NCBI GenBank assembly: GCA_029721435.1
Contig: CM056580.1
Span: 76,285,367 to 76,349,366 of the forward strand
Source: Gymnothorax reevesii
Taxonomy: Eukaryota; Chordata; Actinopteri; Anguilliformes; Muraenidae
DNA: 64,000 bases
Direction of reading: 5' to 3'
The translations under genes and the position numbers were made by a program. The notes under the pieces were generated by a model. The model worked only from the letters and a program-made list of their open reading frames with translations, had not been told where the DNA came from and ran no database searches. Of this stretch, positions 56,183-64,000 are shown in pieces. Within the stretch, counting starts at the first letter, position 1; each line of letters begins with the position of its first letter.

Positions 56183-56189
56183 TGTGTTT
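56183..56189 (-). promoter_or_regulatory. H1 box (AAACACA)
   Basis: AAACACA on the minus strand lies 150 bases upstream of the chosen ATG. This is the H1-gene-specific promoter element. A weak TATA-like CTATAGG follows about 55 bases downstream (56127-56133). No CCAAT box is evident. Confidence 0.6.
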
Positions 56190-56669
56190 TCTTTTGAGAT
56201 AAAAGAACGCATTTTCCCCTCAAATTAAGAGATTCTGACCAGATAAAATAGCAACATGTGCGTAAGACAGTGTATTACCTTAGGTGCCCGAAGGCTAAGC
56301 AAAATTCGTCGCTATTTTTTCTCTAGAATCACAAAAAGATTCTGCTTATCGTCACGAACCTGTTTTTCTCCGTCTTCACTTCTTCTATTGTTATACAAAT
56401 TAAACTATTAAATTTGCACATAAACTCCCAAATTCGAACCGTGAATCTAAAGCAATATGACATTGTATGTTTTAACATTAGTTTTAAAGTTAAACTGTAA
56501 ATTCTGTGGAAATTTAAGCACTTAATCGAAGGTGTAGTTAGCACAGCTCTTGCCATGATTGCCATTTGATTTCCTCCTGATCGACGTGGTGCATTCCTTG
56601 TTTCATCATTCGTTATTAGTGCCGTTTAAATTTGTGTATTTCGTTTCAAAGGGACTTATAACAAATCGA

Positions 56670-56712
56670 AATACACACACAGAGACGCACATACACACAC
56701 ATATATTTTTTT
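56670..56712. repeat. (AC)n microsatellite plus T run
   Basis: Imperfect CA repeats followed by ATATA and a run of T. From 56200 to 57160 no gene is recognised. Confidence 0.8.
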
Positions 56713-57164
56713 TTTCTGAGTTGCGGTTTCTGTCACATGCGCGTTTGCTACGGTTACACTGGCGAGAACAGCGCTCTCCGTAAATTTAGTAATTTTGTAG
56801 CATTAGATGTGGCTCTTAAACGGAGGGATGCCTGTAAGTTCTTATTTTCGTTCCTCAAAACTCAAAAATCTCATGCTTATAATTTTGACCGGGTGTTACT
56901 TCTTCAGCGCTTCACGTCTTCAATACTTATTTTCACTTTTCACTACACGATGTAGGACAAGTAATCATGAATTATGAATGTCCCATTGTCGTACTGTATC
57001 ATAGGCAATTGGCAAAGGATAAGATGTAACCATTTGTGTTTGTGTGTATGTGTGTGTGTACTGTTGATAATATTGAAAATGAAGAAAGAGATCAATATTG
57101 AGCCAAATCATGAAATTACATTTAAAAAACAAAAAAGAGACTAAATTTAAGAACCCAAAAAGGG

Positions 57165-57410
57165 ATGGCTTGGTGGTATTTGGATGTTCTTCTGCATGTC
57201 CAAGTTCCTCCCGAAGTCCAAAGCCCCATGTATGCCACGTTGGTTACTCTAAATTGCCCGTAGTTATGAATATGTAAATGAATGGTGCCTCGTCCCAGAA
57301 ATAGATCAGTGGACTGTCCAGGGTGTTCTTGCCTCTTGCCCACTGTATGCTGGGATAGGCTGCAGCCACCCTGTGACACTGCTCGTGATAAGATAATGGA
57401 TGATGGAGAG
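57165..57410 (+). repeat. Decayed tRNA-promoter SINE-like repeat, body and tail
   Basis: CTCCCGAAGTCCAAAGCCCC, TACTCTAAATTGCCCGTAG and GCTGGGATAGGCTGCAGCC match the body of the 5-380 element. The head is lost. Confidence 0.7.
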
Positions 57411-57569
57411 AAAACTTAAGCCAAGAGAGGAAGTGATCCATGCATTTTGCATGCATTTTGAAAAACTAAGTAATTCATTATTTAATTAATACGCCAATGA
57501 TATTCTCGCACCTGGATCAAATCAAATGCAGTGCATAGGCCTTAAACATGGCATTTTATAGCAGACAAA

Positions 57570-57612
<43 letters not shown>
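57570..57612. repeat. (TA)n microsatellite
   Basis: About 17 TA units, then TATGTATATATA. Confidence 0.95.
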
Positions 57613-57616
<4 letters not shown>

Positions 57617-58073
57617 AAATGACAGAAAGCATACGTACTATTAATCACAGTTATACAAATTGCTTAATTAATTATTTAATGAAAAACATGGTATGCGCAA
57701 AAGATGACAGTTTGGAATTACTGTCTGATCGTGACAGTTTCTGTGAGTCCCTAGAATCACCACTCACTGATAGCTCAGTTTATAAACTTGACATCTGAGG
57801 TCCTTGACTGAATCATCAGGTGGATGTGTGATAAAGATAATTAAATCAGTTAAATCTTTCATTATAACTGCAGTCTCCTGCATTTTTAAAAATCAGTTCA
57901 GATTTGAAAATCACTAACTGTGCACCAAGCATAATGTTAGACCAAGCAAATGCTGTAGCTAAAGCCAGCACAGGAAAATGTCACCAAGTTCTGAGTTAGA
58001 CAAACAATGTTTTTTGCAGATGACAAAACATCAGTTTCCTCGACTATCAAATAAAATTTATATCAGTGTCAAC

Positions 58074-58305
58074 ACAAGAAGGTCGTAGGTTTGAATCCGG
58101 CATGGAGCCTTTCTGTTCTCCCCATGTGCGCATAGGTTTCCTCTGGGTACTCTAGTTTCATCAAGCTAATTGGAAAGTCTAAGTTGTGTGTGTGCCCTGT
58201 CGTGGATTGGTGTGTCCCTGCCTTTTGCCCATAGTCAGGTGGGATAAGCTCCAGCTCCCCTGCAACCTCAGTGAGGAAGAAGCAATAATGGATGTATGGA
58301 AGGTT
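58074..58305 (+). repeat. tRNA-promoter SINE-like repeat, diverged
   Basis: GAAGGTCGTAGGTTTGAATC (B box GGTTTGAATCC) through GTGGGATAAGCTCCAGCTCC repeats the 5-380 element. The 57613-58073 interval holds nothing recognised. Confidence 0.7.
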
Positions 58306-58562
58306 TAAACGAAAAGTCTTGCAAGTTAAAGTCATGGTGAAGATTAAAAGTTTGCGCCGCTGTCAGACTGAGTGCAATACTGTACAGGTACTGTAGATGG
58401 AGTAGTAGGTTCGTGACGGTTGCTGTTTGTGCAACATTGTGTAAATGTCCACACCATGATGCAGATTTGATTTTAAAAGTATGGATGTGACGTGTTGCTG
58501 ATAAAGGTTCTGTAGTTGTATGAGCTCAAAGTTCATTTATCCTTTTTATTTATAACATTTCT

Positions 58563-58805
58563 ACATCACTGTAGTCGTGGAGGACCCTATCCCAACCGAC
58601 TATGGGCAAAAGGTTGGGACAAGCACCCAAGTCAATCCATTGCAGGGTGCACACAACATTCACGCACCATTTACACCAACTGGGAATTTAGAGTCTCCAG
58701 TTAACCTGACAAGCATGTCTTTGGACTGTGGGAGGAAACCTTTGTGAACGCGGGGAGAACATGGAAAATCCACACAATAAGGTCTTATAGGCCGGATTCG
58801 AACTG
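58563..58805 (-). repeat. tRNA-promoter SINE-like repeat, inverted
   Basis: Plus-strand CCTATCCCAACCGACTATGG through CATGTCTTTGGACTGTGGGA and GGATTCGAAC is the reverse complement of the same family. The two copies at 58.1 and 58.7 kb face each other. Confidence 0.7.
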
Positions 58806-59211
58806 ATTCATATTCAAAGTTCATATTCACATTAAATATTTTGCAGAAAAAAAAACCCAGAGCTGAAGAGAAAAGACCTGGGGCTCTAGCCAGGCCCTCA
58901 ATACGCTCCTGACGATGTAAATGGCCAAAATTATGGATTTCCAGTTGCAAATCATGGATTTTGGTCCACTTTTCTGATTTAGAAAGACTTTATCTGGTGA
59001 AATTGGTTTTCCACCATTTCTGTGTGTATTTTTCAGTTTTAGTGAAAATACTTGTTAGAGGTGGCAATAATTATGAGACCAATGGTTTTTGTCAGAAGTG
59101 AGATTATTGGAACACTGAGAAACACTGGGACATGAGAATGAATGTACAGATTTAAAAGTGTATGATGTTTCCAAGTTTGAATAAAATACAAAGCGTTTAT
59201 TCCATATTTCA

Positions 59212-59425
59212 TGCAACATACGCAACTGTCTCTGTTGGACCGGGAAACCTTATTCAGAAACGTCTGGTGTGGGTGCAGGCTTTCAGTCCGACCAATCAGT
59301 CACCCCCCTGATTCTACTATTCAGGGTCTGGAGTCTTTGCTAAGGACCTCGAGTAGTAGTATGAGGTGTGTAACTACTTGGTTGGACTGATAGCCTGCGT
59401 CCACACTGGCCCTTTATAGATCAGG
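59212..59425. mobile_element. Palindromic MITE with internal inverted repeat
   Basis: GTGGGTGCAGGCTTTCAGTC-CGACCAATCAGT (59265-59298) pairs with ACTTGGTTGGACTGATAGCC-TGCGTCCACAC (59372-59403). GACCTCGAGTAGTAG pairs with CTACTATTCAGGGTC. The end GATCAGGTTCCCCACCCCTG resembles hAT-type MITE termini. Confidence 0.5.
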
Positions 59426-59754
59426 TTCCCCACCCCTGGTCTACATGATTGGGTGGGTGCAGGGCACCCCCAACATGCTGGGGTAATGCGGGCTCTAAAC
59501 ACATGGCTTGTTGACTGTACTGTTTTCCATTTGCAGTATTTTGCATTAATGTCTTCAGTAATGTTAAAAATTCAGGACTTTGAGTATGAAGGGAACTGGA
59601 ATTAAAACTATTTTCTATGAGGAAAGAACCTTCCCTATCCAAAATTTGTGATTCATTGTTTTCAGTGAAGTTTATCCTGCATATTGACTGCATAAACTGC
59701 ATATTTAATTCGGCGGAATTTTCAGATGTTGTGTAGCCAACCTTCTGGCTTTTT

Positions 59755-59990
59755 TCCAGGAGGAGAGCGGGAAGAAAGTGATATTTCTGCTTTGTCAGCA
59801 CTGTGTTTGAGAGGGAAGCTTGATATTTTCTTGCCAGGAGGGCCCGCTTAATTTAACGACCCCACCCACATGAAATCTTCACCCAACTGCTATCTGACTG
59901 AACAGGAGCTCAAACATCATTCATTGAAACCCTGAGATAAAAAAGAGCACGCTATTGCATACTGTCCTCATGTTCTCAGCTTGATACTGA
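59755..59990. repeat. Repeat related to 36.71 and 38.46-38.64 kb
   Basis: AGGAGGAGAGCGGGAAGAAAG and the GGAGGGCCCGCTTAA block resemble sequences at 36714 and 38478. The minus frame at 59421-59801 has no domain. Confidence 0.35.
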
Positions 59991-60519
59991 AGACATTGAT
60001 AATAAAAGTACTGAAGACAGAAAATATAATGGTCCTTAAAATTTGCCTATTAAAATTTTGATGTTTTTGATAATACTCCTTTATGCATACAGGTTTTTCT
60101 GCATTTGAATCCTCAGCAGTTTTAAATTTGGGCCAATTTTTGTTTTAGGACCTGGGTACATTTTGCATCTGGCTAAGACCTGTATATGCTAGGCATGAAA
60201 ACTAGGGAAGAGCTAGGTTTTTAGACGAACTTTTCCTACTGAATGAATTTGCTCCATCTCAGAAAGGCAGTGAAAGCTCTTAAGTTGAAGGCATTTAATC
60301 ATGTGGTCACAAGCATTATCATAGGTCAGTCATAAACAGAACTAACAAACACATATTTTGATATTTTGTGCCTTGTGGTCTAGGGAACACTTCTGTAAAC
60401 CATTGCCAGTAAACACTGTTTGTCACTGCATCTACAAATGACAGTTAAAACTCTGTCATGTTGAGATTAAACTGTACATAAAAAATATCCAGAAACACTG
60501 CCCCCCTCTCCGGGCCCGT

Positions 60520-61150
60520 GGTCATTTAAAATGTTCCGAGGTGAAGTGGAAAAATTGCCCTGTGGTTAGACTGATCAAAATGTGAAATTCTTTTTGGAAA
60601 TAAAAAGGAGCTATCTGGCTTGTTGTCAGAAAACAATTCAAATGCAAGCATCGGTGATAGTATAGAGTGCATTAGTACACATGACATGGGTAACTTGCGC
60701 ATCCACGAGGACACCCTTAATGATGAACAATATATGCCAGTTTTGGTGCAACATTTAATGCCATTCATGTGCCTTTTTTAAGGAAAGGTCTTGCTTATTT
60801 CAGCAACAGCATGCCAAACACCATACTCTGCTTGTATTACAATAACATAGTTCTGTAGATAAAGAGTCTGGGTGCTAAAATGGTCTGCCTGCGGTGCAAA
60901 TCTGCATAGACAATATTTGGAGCGTTATGAAATAAAAAATATGACAAAGGAGGCTGCAGATTTTTTGAGCAGCTGAGATCCCACATAGAAAAGAATGGGA
61001 AAACATTTTCCTTTGAAAACTATGGCAGTTGGTCTCCTTTGTTCCCAAAGACTTACAGAGTGTTCACTGAAGAAGACGTGATGCAGCAGAGTGGTAAACA
61101 TGCCCCTGCGCCAATTTTTTTGAAGTGTGTTGCTGGTATCACATTCAAAA
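60520..61150 (+). pseudogene. Old Tc1/mariner-like transposase relic
   Basis: Plus frames keep HLKC-EVKWKNCPVV (near 60526), a FFLEIK block, and a GNL...TLNDEQY-like region near 60690, then a QQQHAKHHT-like second aspartate block (60800-60830). The block order parallels the transposase at 31467-32406. Stops are frequent. No inverted repeats were located. This is an ancient copy of the same or a sister family. Confidence 0.55.
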
Positions 61151-62189
61151 TCATAACTGCTGCACAGCAATGGTCAGGGCCAGGCAATTTTAGGCAAAAT
61201 TAGGCAATTCTGAGCAACAAGCAGAGTGTAGGAAGATGAAAAAAGGTGGCATTCTAATGTGCATTTTACATCAGTTGAGGCTTGAACTCAATTTCTGGCA
61301 CAAGAGACTATGCTCTATCTCACTGAGGTAATTGGCAAATGGAAATGTCACAAGTATCTTCACAAATTGACGAAGCCAGTCACCTGTGTGCAAGACAGCA
61401 GCTGTTAGCATGTAAAGGCAGATTTCAAACGGCTGTCAAAAATTCAGTTATTAAGACAAAAATCCTAAAATTAACAAATTGCATCTATACTGCATGGAGA
61501 TGTGGGTAATTTGTTTTTGTCAATGATTTATTTCATCATAAGCGAAAAACTGATGTTTAAAACTGCCATTTTTGCATTGACTAAATTCAAAATGCTGTAA
61601 AAAAAAATTCAGTTTTTGAGATAAAATTCAAATATTTTCCAAACATCATCTACCATGACTTCGACATTTTATTTTTTTAATGACTGGTGAAAATGCATTA
61701 AGCAAGAATTTGCAAGTATATGTTTACAATACCGTTTACAGTCAAACATTTTGATGCACTGTAGGCTCAATATTCAATAAATCAAAAATCTGTGTGGATC
61801 GTTTGTGTAGGACAAACTGGAGATGCTCTGTTGCAACTTTGGTGTCAATTGAGCAAAAACTGTGGGGAGAGATAGGTTTAATAAGTTTTACAGTTTTTGA
61901 AAAAAAAAACAGAGTGATTGACTTCATAATTTGCAATAGGTTTAAAGGTCTACTAAGTTAGAAAAAAATGAACAGTGTAGACATGTATTATTGCCCATAA
62001 TTCACGAATCCAGCATTTAACTTTCATAATTGTATGTCATATTGGCAAAAAAAAGTAAGTGGCACCGGCGCTAGTGCAGAAAATGACTTGTTTCACTCAT
62101 TATTTCAACAGCCAATTTGTGAAAGAAAGACAAGTTATAGTTATCGTATTTGGGATGAATATTCTTATCGATACATTTTCTACATACCC

Positions 62190-62906
62190 AATGAAATTAT
62201 TATTATTGTAATTGGCAACTGAAGGGGCGGTTTCTCTCCATATGCAATCTAACAACGATGAAATCGTGGGCTAAATTCCATAGAACTGAGAATTAGGGTG
62301 GACAATACATCCGTTTCAAACAATTATTAGTCCTGACCTGTTCTTAGTCATTTTCATGATTAACAGAATGTTCACTCCAAGAGCGCTCCGCACTTAACAG
62401 GTTCTCCTCGATTAAGTAAGATGACAATCATTCGTCTGGACGCGTTTGCTTAATTTAAATCAACGTTATTCAAAATTACTCTCGGCATTGAGTGAAAAAA
62501 GTGGCACTTGGAGGTGAAATAGGCTTTAAAAAGCATGCGGCCCTAACTAGGCCTTTTTGACGTTTATTTAAATTCAGCAAATGAGCGTCCAGATGAATGA
62601 TTGTCATCCTACCTAATCGGAGAGAACAAGCAGCACCTGTTAAGTGTGGAGCGCTCTCGGAGTGAACCTTTTGTTAATCATGAAAATCACTTAGAACAGG
62701 GCGGGACTAATAACTGTTTAAAACGGATGTTTTGTCCTCCCCAATTTTCAGTTCTTCTTAATTTAGCTCATGATTTCATCGCTGTTAGATCGCATACGGA
62801 GAGAAACCGTGTCTTCATTTGCCAATTACAATAATTGGAAAACGCGTAAATAAAGAAAAATAATTGAGAACTAGCCAGGACTATCCTAATTGTAATAAAG
62901 GGATGT
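62190..62906. mobile_element. Foldback element, arms of about 290 bp
   Basis: Left arm blocks GGTTTCTCTCCATATGC, AACAACGATGAAATC, TTTTCATGATTAAC, GAGCGCTCC and GATGACAATCATTCGTCTGG recur as reverse complements in 62565-62850, with a loop of about 90 bp centred near 62515. The right edge (GGAAAACGCG through AATAAAGGGATG) matches the right edge of the 42266-43165 foldback, so both belong to one family. The plus frame 62601-62834 is arm sequence. Confidence 0.85.
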
Positions 62907-63035
62907 GTCTGTGCCACCCCAATTCCCATTTGTAGCTCCGCATTGTCTGAAACGTCTTGATTGCAATTCCATTGCTTTCAATCTCACAGTAAAGACAAGC
63001 GTGAGAATTCCCAAGTCATAATGGCTTTTTGTGAC

Positions 63036-63215
63036 TCTAATGGGGAAATCTGCCGTAATGCACGTGAAACTGATTAACTTAATGCACAATGACTTAAATT
63101 CCATGAATGAATTTCTCCAGTGCGCGCTGATTGGAAAATTGTGAACTACGGTACAGGACGGTGAATACCACTAAGGGGCGAGAGACTCTACCGAATGCGT
63201 GAGACTTGGCATCTC
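63036..63215 (-). repeat. Inverted copy of the 52898-53078 repeat
   Basis: Reverse complement of that repeat over 180 bp. The remainder of the window to 64000 has no recognised gene. Confidence 0.65.
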
Positions 63216-64000
63216 TTTTTTGGGAAGTGATGTAAGCTCATACCATCGCTTGGAGTCTTGTTACAGCCTACCACTACTCACCTATTTGGGATATTGATGA
63301 ATATTATCTCAAAGTCAACAAAATCAAGGATTGATTGATCAAGGCGAAATCAATTATCAGTATAGCACAAACCACTGGTCCATCAGCTGGGAACATTTGC
63401 AACTCACTTTTCACACGTCACAGGTCATATGACTACGAGGACCGTGTGCAACTACTTTTTTGAGGGGTGGGGCTTAGGACCGTAAAAACCAGCCAAATCT
63501 TAGTTTTCAAATAATGATTAAAAGTTATAGAAAGCATTTACAAATGTGTGATGCATATTAATTTGCTACATATAATCCATATCTTTGAAAAATAGCCAAA
63601 AAATTTTCAAAGTGAGTGAACCTTTAAATATACAAAAGTTTCTTCAGAATTGGGGCTACATTTTGGTCAAAGTTGCAAATCTGTACCACATATGGTTGAT
63701 TTGTTGTGAATTTTCAAAATTTTGAACTTTAGAGGCTTGCTGTAATGCCACCATCAGGACTATTGGTCTGTTTTTGCAGCTGAGGTAATCTGGCGTGAGA
63801 CTGGACCTTTGTGCAATGTTTGGTGATTTTTTTGCACATGGGAAGTAGGATTTTTTGCACATTCGAAGGAAGAAGAAAGAAGAACATGCAGGATATCAAT
63901 AGGGTCCTGGTAGCTTCAGCTGCCTGGCCCCTAATGAGCACAGATTTTCCAAAAAACAAGAACATAACATAACAAGTTCCGACATCTGTTATATTGTCTT

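Overview
The window looks like a ray-finned fish (teleost-type) nuclear genome: AT-rich, intron-containing, and crowded with fish-style transposable elements (at least nine Tc1-like copies, two LINE-2 copies, 5S rRNA-derived SINEs, gypsy, foldback MITEs). The species cannot be named from the sequence. Host coding sequence is sparse: the first two coding exons of loxl2 (lysyl oxidase-like 2, minus strand, 7.2-12.4 kb) and one complete intronless linker histone H1 gene with its stem-loop 3' end (minus strand, 55.4-56.2 kb). I saw no rRNA gene, intact tRNA or CRISPR array, and no operon-type organisation is expected.

Layout. 0-3.3 kb: tRNA-promoter repeat, Tc1-like transposase pseudogene, then gag/pol and LTR-like remnants of a gypsy element. 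3.3-7.2 kb: short repeats. 7.2-12.5 kb: loxl2 exons 1 and 2, with a decayed Tc1 and CCCACA-type MITEs in the intron between them. 13-18 kb: two large inverted-repeat structures. 18-23 kb: a gene-poor stretch that could hold a loxl2 upstream exon, a LINE-2 relic with an inserted MITE, and two tandem arrays. 23.6-27.4 kb: an AGTATACT-rich array split by a Tc1. 27.4-30.5 kb: a 3.0-kb long-inverted-repeat element with a 4-bp target duplication. 31-35 kb: Tc1, LINE reverse transcriptase, and a Helitron-like element (TC start, hairpin, CTAG end, between A and T). 36.7-44.5 kb: a small Tc1, then a Tc1 split by a LINE-2 and by a 2.7-kb inverted-repeat element, which itself holds a minisatellite and a foldback into whose arm a second Helitron-like unit has inserted. 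44.6-47.6 kb: a head-to-head Tc1 relic and the best preserved Tc1. 48.5-52.9 kb: a foldback whose right arm contains a pogo/Tigger-like element, itself carrying a 5S SINE. 53-64 kb: histone H1, tRNA-promoter repeat copies, a Tc1 relic and another foldback.

How it works together. Only loxl2 and the histone gene appear functional for the host. They are unrelated and about 43 kb apart. The rest is a layered record of insertions; in several places the insertion order can be read because one arm of a palindrome, or a target-site duplication, preserves the empty site. The most notable pattern is a family of Helitron-like non-autonomous units built from a 5' hairpin, a G-rich ATAT motif, often (GTCC)n, and tandem modules with a recurring TATCTC...GACCGATT sentence.
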